Part shown: one piece after another, positions 24,519 through 35,289 of the stretch
How the letters are laid out: every line of letters starts with the position of its first letter
Position numbering within the stretch: the first letter of the stretch is position 1
From: Budorcas taxicolor
Taxonomy: Eukaryota > Chordata > Mammalia > Artiodactyla > Bovidae
Assembly: GCF_023091745.1 (NCBI RefSeq)
Contig: NC_068910.1
Location: forward strand, 46,177,272 to 46,241,271
DNA length: 64,000 nucleotides
Direction: 5' to 3'
The notes under the pieces: model-generated
Databases searched by the model: none
What the model was told of the DNA's origin: nothing
Seen by the model: only the letters and a program-made list of their open reading frames with translations
Program-made: the position numbers and the translations under genes

Positions 24519-24800
24519 CGGAGAAGACAATGGCACCTCACTCCAGTACTCTTGCCTGGAAAATCCCATGGATGGAGGAGCCTGGTGGACTGCAGTCCAT
24601 GGGGTCGCTAAGAGTCAGACACGACTGAGCGACTTCACTTTCACTTTTTATTTTCCTGCACAGGAGAAGAAAATGGCCACCCACTCCAGTGTTCTTGCCT
24701 GGAGAATCCCAGGGACGGGGGAGCCTGGTAGGCTGCCGTCTATGGGGTCGCACAGAGTCGGACACAACTGAAGCAACTTAGCAGCAGCAGCAGCAGCAGC
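24519..24800 (+). repeat. Bov-A2 SINE
   Basis: Full dimer with an (AGC)7-type tail. Perfect 12-bp target-site duplication aatcctctttct at 24507-24518 and 24801-24812. Confidence 0.96.
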
Positions 24801-24960
24801 AATCCTCTTTCTAATGTAAAGATTCCTTATCGCAGTTTAACCTGATAGAGAACTACCTTTGCTATTTTCATTCTCTAGTTGTTCCTATCTAAATCTTTTC
24901 AAATTTATATGTCTTTCTGAGTTTCTGGTGCATATTTTAAGTGTGGTTAATATTATCCTG

Positions 24961-25165
24961 GGCTCCCCTGGTGGCTCAGAGGTTAAAGCGTCTGCCTGCA
25001 ATGCGGGAGACCCAGGTTCGAACCCTGGGTTGGAAGATCCCCTGGAGAAGGAAATGGCAATTCACTCCAGTATTCTTGCCTGGAGAATCCCATGGAGGGA
25101 GGAGCCTGGTGGGCTGCAGTCCATGGGGTCGCGAAGAGTTGGACACGACTGAGGGACTGTCACAG
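24961..25165 (+). repeat. Bov-tA SINE (first unit of a triplet-target array)
   Basis: Sense Bov-tA with head ctcccctggtggctcagagg and tail ggacacgactgagggactgtcacag. The target sequence tattatcctgg precedes it (24951) and follows it (25166). Confidence 0.93.
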
Positions 25166-25176
25166 TATTATCCTGG

Positions 25177-25294
25177 AGAAGAAAATGGCAACCCACTCCG
25201 GTACTCTTGCCTGGGAAATCCCATGGACAGAGGAGCCTGGAGGGCTACAGTCCCTGGGTGGCAAGAGTCGGACATGACTGAGTGACTGTCACAA
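25177..25294 (+). repeat. Bov-A monomer (second unit)
   Basis: Bov-A 3' monomer (agaagaaaatggcaaccc to gagtgactgtcacaa) immediately after the second copy of the target sequence. A third, diverged target copy (tattgtcctag) ends it at 25295-25305. See findings. Confidence 0.85.
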
Positions 25295-25446
25295 TATTGT
25301 CCTAGCCGCCTGTTTCCTGGTGTTGTCTGTATATATATATATTTTTTTTTACTTTCCCCTGAGCAAGGGATTCTTCATCCAGGGTCCACGGGAGTCCCAG
25401 GATAGGTCTTGGGGTTTATTAATAAGAGCGGACTAGAGGGAAGTAA

Positions 25447-25650
25447 GGGCTTCCCTGGTGGCTCACGTGGCAATGCAGGAGACCTGAGTTCGATCCCTGG
25501 GTCGGGAAGACCCCCTGGAGAAGGAAATGGAAATCCCACTCCAGTATTCTTGCCTGGAGAATCCCATGAACAGAGGAGCCTGGCGGGCTACAGTCCACGA
25601 GGTGGCAAGAGTTGGACACGACTTAATGACTAAACCACCACCAACAAAGT
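25447..25650 (+). repeat. Bov-tA SINE
   Basis: Sense Bov-tA with a deletion inside the tRNA-like head (ctcacgtggcaatgcagg). It ends in agttggacacgacttaatgactaaaccacc. Confidence 0.93.
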
Positions 25651-26170
25651 GATGTAATCAGCAACTCTAAGATATAATGGCTGAATACAATGGCTTATTG
25701 TTTGCTCAAGTAACAGCCTAGAGTAATTCCAAATTGTTTCACCCACTGACAAAAGAACTTGGGCTAATTTTGACTCTGCCATCTTAGGTCTCCCTGGGGC
25801 TGGCCATCTCAATTAGGGGCTGCGGTAAACGGCACGGAGGAGGTGTTATGAATCAGGCCTGGCGGGGACACACATATCACTTCCGCTCAAATTTTACTGA
25901 CCGGAGGTCCTAGTGACATGACCACACTTAACTGCAAGGGAGGCTGGGAAATATAGGCTAGCTGGACAACCAAGAAAGGGAAAACAGATTTTTGTGCTCA
26001 GCTAGCATTTTCTGCCTAAAGGGGTCTGGGAAACAGACACATACAGACTATATTCTTTTGTTCCATTTATTTTGTGTTATTTTGAAAATTATCAAGAAAA
26101 TGTGCTTTATCAGTAAAAACTATACGCTTACGGCTTTACTATCTTTTATTATTGGCCAGCATGTATGACG
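25651..26170. other. Unassigned sequence
   Basis: No gene recognised. AT-rich toward the right. Confidence 0.35.
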
Positions 26171-26555
26171 TTATATGATTGGCTCAGTTGGGTCACATGA
26201 CTGTAAGGACTTAGGGTTATAGTCTGTTACTAATGAAAGATACCAGTACATATGGTCTGGTAGGGTGCAAGGCATTGTCATGCCATTATACCAGGTTCTG
26301 ACATGTGTTAATAAGCGTTGAGCAAAACCTATTGTGAGGGGTACTCCATCCACATCCCCCATGTAGTTGAATGCAGCCCGTGCCAGCTGCCAGCCCTGCA
26401 TCTCTCTCACTGACAGCCTCTCCTGGTCACTGAAGGCTGCTCTGCTTAGTGCAGCGGCCTGAAATTCCTGGGGAATCGATGACTTTGTACCAGAAGTTCC
26501 TCTGTCCCTTAGGGCAATGTTATGTTTTATGCTGGCTGCCAGACTCCCTTCATGT
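26171..26555 (-). pseudogene. Unidentified open frame, possible retrocopy remnant
   Basis: On the minus strand about 127 codons are open from 26555 down to a stop at 26171, outside the adjoining Bov-tA that supplies the only distant ATG. The composition looks protein-like (for example GWQLARAAFNYMGD and HVRTWYNGM) and no low-complexity bias explains it. A potential polyadenylation signal (AATAAA on the minus strand, near 26145-26155) follows the stop closely. I do not recognise the family. It could be a decayed processed pseudogene, part of an old LTR element, or a chance frame. No start codon context or splice sites support a functional gene. Confidence 0.3.
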
Positions 26556-26752
26556 GACTGCGAAAGTGAAAGTCGTTCAGTTGTGTCCAACTGTTTGCGA
26601 CTCCATGCATTATACAGTCCATGGAATTCTCTAGGCCAGAATACTAGAATGGGGAGCCTTTCCCTTCTCCAGGGTATCTTCCCAACCCAGGGATCAAACC
26701 CAGGTCTCCTGCATTGCAGGCAGACTCTTTACCAGCTGAGCCACAAGGGACC
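26556..26752 (-). repeat. Bov-tA SINE, antisense
   Basis: Antisense Bov-tA: gaaagtgaaagtcgttcag, ccatggaattctctaggcc, tatcttcccaacccaggg, ending ccagctgagccacaaggg. Confidence 0.93.
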
Positions 26753-26848
26753 TTGTGATTCAGTTCCAGTTATTTTTGCTTGATTAAACATTCATCACTG
26801 GCCATCTTCCTTCCTGTCTCACTTCTCTGCTCTCCTGCCTGTGTTTCC

Positions 26849-27054
26849 TTGTTGTTGTTTAGTCACTAAGCCCATCTCTTTGTGACCCCATGGAGTATAG
26901 CCTGCCAAGCTCCTCTGTCCATAGGCTTTTCCCAGGTAAGAATACCAGAGTGGGTTGCCATTTGCCACTCCAGGGGATCTTCCTGCTCAGGGATCAAACC
27001 CGGGTCTTCTGCGTTGCAGGTGGATTCTTTACCGCTGAGCCACCGGGGAAGCCC
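26849..27054 (-). repeat. Bov-tA SINE, antisense
   Basis: Antisense Bov-tA: ttgttgttgtttagtcac, ctttgtgaccccatggag, ccaggggatcttcctgc, ending ccgctgagccaccggggaagccc. Confidence 0.93.
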
Positions 27055-28409
27055 TCTGTTTCCTGGGATCACCAAATAAATTGCTTGCATAGTTATGGTC
27101 TTCTTTTGGAGGAATCCAAACGAAGACACCTATCCTCCCATGAGTATTACACGTATTAGTCAGTGTTTATGCTCACTACAGACTCTACTGGAAGCCATCA
27201 AGGCAAAGAGCCGCAGAGAAAATTCTGTGTGACATGCTGTGATTATGTCACAATAGGAGAGCGGTAAGGAGAGATAGGGTCAGCTGTTTCTGAACTACAA
27301 GGACTCTGAGAACAAAAGTAACTATCTGGCCCTGCTCAGCTCCAGCAAGTAGAACGTTCTTCTCCTGGTGTTACTAAATTTATCGCCTTTAGCAGAAGAA
27401 AGCAGTTGACCAGTATGAATAGATTCCTGTTTCTTTGACTGGACCCCAGGGATAAAAAGAACCAATAAGAAACAAACTCCATGTAGGGTATAATAACTTG
27501 GCAGACACGAAGCTGTTTTAGCTGACGGAATAAAGTGAGGAGACACAGCATACCTTATTCCTCCCAAGCCCACCCCACGTGAACCAATTAAATGGAGGAT
27601 GTACCAGCGGCCTCTTAAAGGAAGATGCTAGGCCTATCTGTTAGCTGAGTAGACAAAGAAGGACTTTCAGGAATGGGAACAAAGTGCTCATTCCTTCCAT
27701 TTTACTTAAATCACCGCATGGGACAGGACACGAAAGCCACCTCATCCCACGTGAGATGACCTTATTGCCAACAAAATCACAAAGCACAGGGCAAAGTGCC
27801 AGAGCACCTATGTCTGACCATCTTGGGCATTCTGAAAAAAGGGTGGATCTTCTTCCTGAAAAGAATTCCAATGTGAGTCAGCTGCCACTCAGAAGCCTTA
27901 TTTGAAGCAGCCGTCAAGGTCATACATTCCAGTGCCAAGCAGGAAAAAAAAGGACACACACTACAAGAAATGTAAGTCATTGTCTTCCTTTTCCCCTCCA
28001 TTTCAAAAGTTTGTTGAGCAGAACACATCTTATTGATTCTTTTCCTCCCCATCTCAATTAATTTGAAAGATTGGCACACTGTTTCTGTTTCTTTAATATT
28101 TACCCTTAAATTTTTAACAAATTTCTATTTCTTTAAGAAAAAGACATTGATCTTACTTGAGGATGTATTCTAGGAAAACAAGAATAAACTCACATAAAGA
28201 ACCTAATCCTTCACATGCAAAACATAATGATAAAATACAATACGTGCCTGGAGCATCTGGGAGTACTAGGCAGTAAGAAGTGCTCAAAACACAAAAACAA
28301 ACCCAACCCCAAATGATGGGGTATGTCATAGGGCACAGGAAAGAGTTGCCGACTGCCAAAGCTGAGAGAGCTTCCAATGGCCAAAGAGTTTCCAATGATC
28401 AAAGCTCAA
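27055..28409. other. Unassigned sequence
   Basis: No gene recognised. 27340-27600 may contain decayed LTR-like text, but I cannot assign a family. Confidence 0.35.
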
Positions 28410-28511
28410 ATAATTTGAACAACAAAATAAAGCAGTACTGGATTTTAACGCCAAATACAAAAGAAATAGCCATGAATCCACACTGATATTGATTGAATGA
28501 ATAAATACATG

Positions 28512-28670
28512 GTGGACTTCCCTGACTGTCCAGAGGCTAAGACTCCACTCTCTCAATACAGGGGCCCTGGGTTCAATCTCTGGTCAGGGAACTAGATCCC
28601 AAATGCCACAAGTAGAAGATCATGCAAGCAGCAACTAAGACCCAGTACAGCCAAAGAGATAGATAAAATA
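28512..28670 (+). repeat. CHR-type SINE
   Basis: Sense element: gacttccctgactgtccagag, caatacaggggccctggg, ggtcagggaactagatccc, gcaactaagacccagtac. Confidence 0.8.
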
Positions 28671-28673
28671 TGG

Positions 28674-28951
28674 ACTTCCTTGGTGGTTCAGTGGCTAGGA
28701 ATCCACCTGCCAATGCAGGGGACATGGTTCGATCTCTGTTTGGGGAAGATTCCGCATGCCACAGAGCATCTAAGCCCAGGCACTGCAACTACTGAAGTCC
28801 ATGCGCCTAGAGCTCATGCTCTGCAACAAGAGAAGACACTGCAGTGAGAAGCCCGCACACCGCAACTTAGACCCTGCTTGCCACAACTAGAGAAAGCCCG
28901 CGCAGAGCAAAGAAGACCCAGTGCTGTCAAAAGTAAATAAAGAAATATAAA
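28674..28951 (+). repeat. Near full-length CHR SINE
   Basis: Sense element with the complete long CHR body: gacttccttggtggttcagtgg, ggggaagattccgcatgcc, gcctagagctcatgctctgc, gagaagcccgcacaccgc, and end aataaagaaatataaaa. It follows the previous CHR in the same orientation. Confidence 0.9.
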
Positions 28952-29791
28952 AAAGTCACCATTTAAATAAATGAATACATGGGGAAGCAGAGACGAATCT
29001 CTCACATAGAGAAATTTCAATTAAAGTGTGTAGATCTCTACGCTCAAGTGGGTAGAGAATAACTCTGTACTCCACAAGTGTGGACTACACACAGTCACTT
29101 TATTCCAAAGAGTATAGTACAGAAAGGGAGAAGAAATCACTTGACAGTGGAGAAATGTGCTAAACACCAGTTCAGCAAGGCAATCAAGGTTTTCAGTAGT
29201 GACAAGTCAGGTTGATGGTATGTACTTTCGAAATGATATGATGAGGATAGCAGTTTGCCACTGTGGGCAACCTCTCCCAAACCCACAACCCCAATCTCAT
29301 CATGAGAAATATATCAGGAAAATCTCAGTTGAGGGACATTCTAAAAATATCTGACCAGTACTCTTCGAAACTATCACGTTCATCAAAAACAAGGAAAATC
29401 TGAGAAACTATCACAAGCAAGAAGAGCCTTAAGGAGACATACTAAGTGTCATGTGGTATTCTAGACGAGATTCTGGAATGAAAAAAGAGCTTTCGGAAAC
29501 TTAGGATATCTGAATGAAATACGGACTTTAGTTAATGAGGTATCAATATTTTTTCATCATCAACATTTGCAACAAATGTACCACATTAATGTAAGATATT
29601 AATAATAGAGGAAATTGAGCATTGGGCATATGGGAACTCTTCTACTATCTTTGCAATTTCTCAGTAAATGTAAAACTATTCTACAAAAGTTTATTTCAAA
29701 AATAGTGGTGAACATTGAAATTGGTACAATTTAAGGTCTAAATAACTTTCAATAATATGATAAGAATGTTTAATGCATTGGTTATTAAAGA

Positions 29792-29953
29792 AAGTGAAAG
29801 TGTTAGTCAAGCTCCTCTGTCCATGAAATTCTCCAGGCAAGAATACTGGGGTGGGTTGCCATTCCCTTCCCCAAGGGATCTTCCCGACCAAGGATTGAAC
29901 CCAGGTCTCCTGCATTTCAGGAGAGCCACCGTCTGAGCCACCAGGAAAGCCCT
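29792..29953 (-). repeat. Bov-tA SINE, antisense, internally deleted
   Basis: gtgaaagtgttagtcaagctcc jumps directly to ctctgtccatgaaattctcc, so the usual cgtgtccgactctttgcg segment is missing. It ends in ctgagccaccaggaaagccc. Confidence 0.9.
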
Positions 29954-31066
29954 GCTAAGGTAAAGTATTATTTAAATGTTAACAAAATGAATGACTTGAA
30001 ATTAAAACGTAATTTCTACTAAATCTGGGCTGTTACGGGAGAGGGAAGAAGATGGAGAAAGGAGATCAGGCTAATGGCTTCATCCTGTGTAGTGTATGAT
30101 GTTGATGAAGAAATATTTTTTTTTTTAGATATTAGGGGTTATTGCTACAGAAACTGAATAAGCTGTTGAACATCCAAATCAATGGAGCGGAACACTGATA
30201 AAGTATAATAACGTCAAAACAAAATATGGTAAGAATAAGGGTCAGAGGAAACACTGAGAGGTAAATTTTCCTTTAGAAAGAAAAGACTCTCAGGGTGAGA
30301 AAACGAAGTCTAGCTTTCTGGTGTTTGCAAAAGACAATGATTTCTTTTTAAAAGTTGGAAGTAACGGGAAGGGCAAGAATACAATAAAACAATGCACAAT
30401 AAGTTAAAAGAAAAAGTAAAAAGAAAGCGTAATAAGGCAGCAATGTCCTCAACTTCTGTACACCTGCCTTTCCTCAGTCAGCTCACATACAGCCTGAGTC
30501 CATAACACGCAGGGAGTTCTGCCCTTTGCCCCAGTAAACCTGGGGATCCTAAGAAATATTTACATGTTGCAAAAATTCCTCCTATTATTCTTGTCACTTC
30601 TGTGCTTGCCTCCAAATGACTGTGGCAGACCCCTCACCTCTGCAGAGCTCATCAGCCAATACCACTCAGAGGTCCTCCAGCTGCCTGCCTGAGCACAGCT
30701 AATATAAGGCTGTCATGTTTAATTGGATAGGACTAAAACCTATGGATAGTAATTACACGTTAGTCCAGTTAATCAGATGGAAAGACTCGATGTTGTGATA
30801 TGTCATTTATCCCCGAATGAATCTGTGAATTTTATGTAATTCCAATCAAATACCAAAGACATACATATGACAATATATCCTAAAGTTCACATGGGAGAAA
30901 AATACATAAGAAAATATAAGACAATTTAAAAAACAATCAAGGGGTATTAATTTTGACCACAAAGCAACATATAACATAAAGTGACAGTAATTAAGGGGTT
31001 ATTACTGTCATAGGAATTGCACAGAACTGAGAGTTGAAAAGCAGAATTATGTATCTGTGAGATTTT
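29954..31066. other. Unassigned sequence
   Basis: AT-rich with A-rich stretches at 30400-30440. No gene recognised. Confidence 0.35.
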
Positions 31067-31074
31067 AATTTCAT

Positions 31075-31078
<4 letters not shown>

Positions 31079-31116
<38 letters not shown>

Positions 31117-31372
31117 GTCGCTTCAGTCGTGTCCGACTCTGTGCGACCCCACAGACGGCAGCCCACTAGGCTCCCCTGTCCCTGGGATTCTCCAGGCAAG
31201 AACACTGGAGTGGGTTGCCACTTCCTTCTCCAATGCATGAAAGTGAAAAGTGAAAGTGAAGTCGCTCAGTCGTGTCCGACTCTTCACCACCCCATGGACT
31301 GCAGCCTTCCAGGCTCCTCCGTCCATGGGATTTTCCAGGCAAGAGTACTGGAGTGGGGTGCCATCACCTCCA
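31079..31372 (-). repeat. Bov-A2 SINE, antisense, with (CTG)13
   Basis: Antisense dimer preceded by an uninterrupted run of 13 CTG units (31077-31115), the expanded (AGC)n tail. Perfect 12-bp target-site duplication aatttcatggct at 31067-31078 and 31373-31384. Confidence 0.96.
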
Positions 31373-31433
31373 AATTTCATGGCTAACAACACACTATTTT
31401 CCTCTTGTTATAATAACCTAGATTCTTCCCTTG

Positions 31434-31626
31434 GGCTTCCCTTGTGGCTCAGCTGGTAAAGAATCCGCCTGCAATGCAGGAGACCTAGTTTGCTCTCTGG
31501 GTTGGGAAGATCCCCTGGAGAAGGGAAAGGCTACCCACTCCAGTATTCTGGCCTGGAGAATTCCATGGACTATAGAGTCCATGAGGTTGCAAAGAGTCGG
31601 ACACGACTGAGCGACTTTCACATTTC
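31434..31626 (+). repeat. Bov-tA SINE
   Basis: Sense Bov-tA from gggcttcccttgtggctcagc to cacgactgagcgactttcac, with short flanking repeats agattctt. Confidence 0.94.
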
Positions 31627-31632
31627 AGATTC

Positions 31633-32373
31633 TTTGTTGTTGTTCAATCACTAAGCTGTGTCTGACTCTGGAACCCCATGGACTGCAGCACATCAGGCTT
31701 CCTTGTCCTTCTCTGTCTCCTGCAGTTTGCTCAAACTCATGTCCATTGATTTAGTGTTGCCATCCAACCATCTCATCCTCTCTTGGCCCCTTCTCTTCCT
31801 GCCCTCAATCTTTCCCAGTATCAGGGTCCTTTTTGGCTCTTCTCATCATGTGGCCAAAGTATTGGATCCTCGGCTTCAGCATCAGTCTTTCCAATGAATA
31901 TTCAGGGTTGATTTCCTTTGGGATTGACTGGTTTGATCTCCTTGCTGTCTAAGAGACTCTCAAGTGTCTCCTCTCCAGCACTACAGTTTGAAAGCTTCAG
32001 TTCTTCAGCACTCTGCCTTCTTTATGGTTCATCTCTCACATACGGGTATGATTACTGAAAAAACCATAGGTTGACTACTGGAAAAACCATAGGTTTGATT
32101 ATACAGACCTTTGTTAGCAAAGTGATGTCTCTGCTTTTAAATACAGTGTCTAGGTTTGTCATAGCTTTCCTTCCAAGGAGCAAGTGTCTTTTAATTTCAT
32201 GGCTGCAGTCACCATCTGCAGTGATTTTGGAGCCCAAGAAAAAAATCTGCCACTGTTTCCACTTTTTCCTAATCTATTTGCCATGAAGTAATGGGACCAG
32301 ATGCCATGATCCTAGTTTTTGAATGTTGAGTTTTAAGCCAGCTTTTCACTCTTCTCTTTTCATCCTGGATAAT
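31633..32373 (-). mobile_element. BovB LINE 3' half, antisense
   Basis: Antisense BovB from the 3' end (tgttgttcaatcactaagc) to about the YADD-distal part of the reverse transcriptase region (cacttttcttc-like text at 32340-32373). The frame is broken by indels. A local duplication of about 22 bp lies at 32050-32095 (accataggtt repeated). Confidence 0.9.
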
Positions 32374-32649
32374 CAAATAGAAATTGGGTTAGTGGAAGAA
32401 AACTGTAATAAGTTTTATTAACTCTATGTTGTCCATTGTGACACGGGTTTTAGGCAAAATCCTGGGACAAATCAGAGAAAGCACTTTTCAAAAAATCACT
32501 TTTCTCTAAGTGTTCCAGTCACTCTTCTCTAATTTCTTTTTAGTTCTTCTCCATTTTAAAAGAGATGGTCCTGATAATATATCCTTATGGGCCTTCCCTC
32601 ATCCTTAGAAATTTCAAAATTAACAGCTACCACTAAAACATTCAGCAGT
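32374..32649. other. Unassigned sequence
   Basis: No gene recognised. Confidence 0.35.
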
Positions 32650-32845
32650 TTTTTTTTAAGTTATGAAAAATTTAAAATGTAAAAATAGAATTGTATGATG
32701 AGCTCTGTGTATTCACTGCCAGCTTCAACAGTTATCAATGTGGAACCAGTTCATCTCTAGACTCACCCAATCCCCTCTTCTCTTGAATAACTTTGAAGCA
32801 AATCCCAATGCCAAACATCATACGATTTCAACCATAAACATCAGG
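32650..32845 (-). repeat. Ancient L1-like fragment, antisense
   Basis: ttatgaaaaatttaaaatg, cactgccagcttcaacag, ttatcaatgtggaacc and ttgaagcaaatcccaatgcc resemble antisense L1M-type text. Family uncertain. Confidence 0.45.
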
Positions 32846-33040
32846 GTTACAACTGGGACTAAGATTAGAGTCAGGGCTAAGGTTAGGTCTAGGGTGGCAA
32901 CAGAGTGAGTTTTAGGGTTATGGCTTGGGCTTGGTTCAGGGCATTTGTTAATCTTAGGACAAAGAGATCCCTAGGGCAGAGGTAGGCTACATCCACATCC
33001 AGGGTTATAATTAGGATTAGGGTTAAGGCCAATGGAATTC
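32846..33040. repeat. Degenerate TTAGGG-like repetitive stretch
   Basis: Many spaced near-matches to TTAGGG (gggttac, ggttaggtctaggg, tttagggttatgg, ggattagggttaagg) over about 190 bases. Only a few exact units, so it is either a decayed simple repeat or coincidence. Confidence 0.45.
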
Positions 33041-33811
33041 TCATATGATGAATGTAGCACGTGTTCTTGATTTCACATTCAGGTTTTCTTTATCTGGCTA
33101 TAGCTCATCCTCCATTCACTTCCTTCTCCTGAAATTTACTCTTAACTGTTATAACCCTAGTGCTGGAAATCAGGTTGCCCATCCCTTGTAGCCTGCAGTC
33201 ACAGTTTGACTGCTGTAGGCATTCTCAAGTGACACCTTGCCTCAAAGTGGGACCAAAATCTGTGTGCAAGTTATGGTTCCAGCTCCCAGCAGGTACAGGC
33301 CAAATATAGTCTCCACTGCCTTGCTCTTCCCATGCCCTGTGCTGTTGCCTTCAGTGTCCTTGCCTACAAGCACTTTCCCAATAAATCACACGCACAGAAA
33401 TTCCCTTCTCAGCTTCATTTTCTAGGCAACTCAACCTAAGAAAGTGATCAACAACCCAAACATGGGAAGAAAGGAGATGAATATTCTGAGCTGTCAAAAA
33501 TTGACAATCACCTGCTTATCTTAATAAGAAAAGGAAACAAGACGCATAACTTCCACTGACTACATTGTCCTACTCCAGGGACAGTCTTTTTTTGTCTCTT
33601 CTTCCAGTAAGCTCAAGAAGTCAGAATCCTATTTTTTTGTTCACTGCTTTAGCCTCAGGAGCTAATGTAGTGCCTGCCATATGGGGGCTCTCAATATACA
33701 TCTGTTGGTGTGTGGACAGATGATATGCACGATTCCTGTGTCTTGCTCATAGATTACTGCCCACTCCAGACAGTCGTAATGCCAGACTTTTTTCTCATCT
33801 TTTGAGGTTCT
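33041..33811. other. Unassigned sequence; L2-like patch at 33660-33720
   Basis: No gene recognised. tgtagtgcctgccatatg resembles an L2 3' end. Confidence 0.35.
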
Positions 33812-33860
33812 ACAGCGCAGAGAGTTGGACACGACTTAGTGAACAACAGCAGCAACAAGC
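33812..33860 (+). repeat. Bov SINE tail fragment
   Basis: Only the 3' tail of a Bov SINE (gagagttggacacgacttag, then gcagcaacaa). Confidence 0.75.
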
Positions 33861-34506
33861 CACAGCCAGACCACGACAGAGTTCAGTATCTTGACTCTGA
33901 GTGACTCACAGTAACACACTGTCCTGTCTTAACCATTTCCCCTATCTTTTCGTTGTCATTCCTGCCCCTTCATTCTCGGCCTATAATTTTTCTTTCTTCT
34001 GTATTAGAAAAATTTAATACCCAAATGATTAAGAACCATCTCTAACTTGTTCAAAACATGGAGAACTCAATGGAGCAACATTAATTAATAAGCTAGCAAC
34101 AAACCTCTATGTGCGTATTAAAAAACTGGTCTGTATTGAAGGAGGCACCTCAAATTCATGAGGAAATGGAGAATTTTAGTGCTAGGATAATTGGTTAATT
34201 ATTCTGAAGAATAAGAAAATTATAACCTAGTTTACCAATATTCAGCAAAACAGATTACTGATGGACTAAGTAATCTGATACTGAAAACTGAGACAACTAG
34301 AAAGATAGGTGAATAGCTAATCTCCCTGTGGGAAATGCTTAAGATTGAAAATAATTTGTTTTTAATCACAAAAGAAGTGTTAAGCTTTTGACACTACCCT
34401 ACCATATATGAAATTTATCCTCAGGCAAAAAATCAGAGATACTCGCCAAGATGGGTGTATAAGAATGTTCATTTCATTGTTAACAGTGTCAGGAAAGAGG
34501 AAAAGA
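33861..34506. other. Unassigned sequence
   Basis: AT-rich. No gene recognised. Confidence 0.35.
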
Positions 34507-34618
34507 AGGACTTCCCTCGTGGTCCAGTGGTTAAGACTCAGTTCTCCCAATGCAGGGGGCATAGGTTTGATAGTGGGTTGGGGAACTAAAATCCAGCATG
34601 GTGTAGTGGGAAAAGAAA
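34507..34618 (+). repeat. CHR-type SINE
   Basis: Sense element: gacttccctcgtggtccagtgg, ctcccaatgcagggggcat, ggttggggaactaaaatcc, A-rich end. Confidence 0.85.
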
Positions 34619-35289
34619 CTGACTTTTACTCTGGACAAGGACAGTTTGCCTCTCCTCTCCCCTGTCACAGACTCTTAGGGAGGCTGACCTAATAATCTGA
34701 GAAAATCTGAATAAGAGAAATATCTGAATTCAAATAATCTGCAGATTCTTTGCACTGCTAAAGGTAAAAGCCAGGAGTGGGTGATATTTGTCTAGGCAAG
34801 CTCCTTGATGAATTTGCTGATGATGAAAGGTTAGATTAGATAAGTCCTGTCTAGAGGGAGGTGAGTAATGGCTACAGAGTTCAGATGCTCCATCAGATCA
34901 CATGCGAAGACTTACAGTTTTCCCCAGAGGACAAGGAAGAATGGAGGGTAAAGTCCTGAATGAATAGAAGAGGTAATAAGAGAAAACAGGCAGAGTCCAG
35001 GGAGGAGGGTGGTGCATGGTGTGTGGTTACTGGTGGGAGGACTTGCAGGCTATCACTGGGCCACATTCCATTTTGTCTACTTAAATTATAGACATATAAA
35101 TAAAGTATACATGTATATAACATATAAACGTATTCATTTAAATTACATGAAGTACAAATAGAGTACGTGGAACAGTTACAAGCTTCCACATTTGAACTGT
35201 ACAAAATGCATCTCTCATACCCAGTCCTGCACCCACCTACCCACTTCCCCTCCACCCGGTCAGTAGTTACCCATTTCCTGTCCGTCATT
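34619..35289. other. Unassigned sequence
   Basis: No gene recognised. The 131-codon minus-strand frame at 34893-35288 has no recognisable domain. Confidence 0.35.

Larger units (their letters stand above)
28410..29700 (+). repeat. Ancient L1M 3' UTR, interrupted by two CHR SINEs
   Basis: Sense L1M-type 3' UTR text lies mainly at 28975-29700 (gagaaatttcaattaaagtg, tccaaagagtatagtac, aaggcaatcaaggttttc, ctcatcatgagaaatatatc, ttgagggacattctaaaaat, aaggagacatactaagtgtc, tatgggaactcttctactatc). Two CHR SINEs lie in its left part. No ORF survives. Confidence 0.7.

Noticed and set aside
31077..31115. CTG array as a CRISPR-like or coding polyleucine repeat
   Set aside because: It is the simple-repeat tail of an antisense Bov-A2.
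31129..31386. Recurrent protein frames such as MSDSVRPHRRQPTRLP
   Set aside because: These are chance translations of Bov-A2 and Bov-tA SINEs and recur at every copy.
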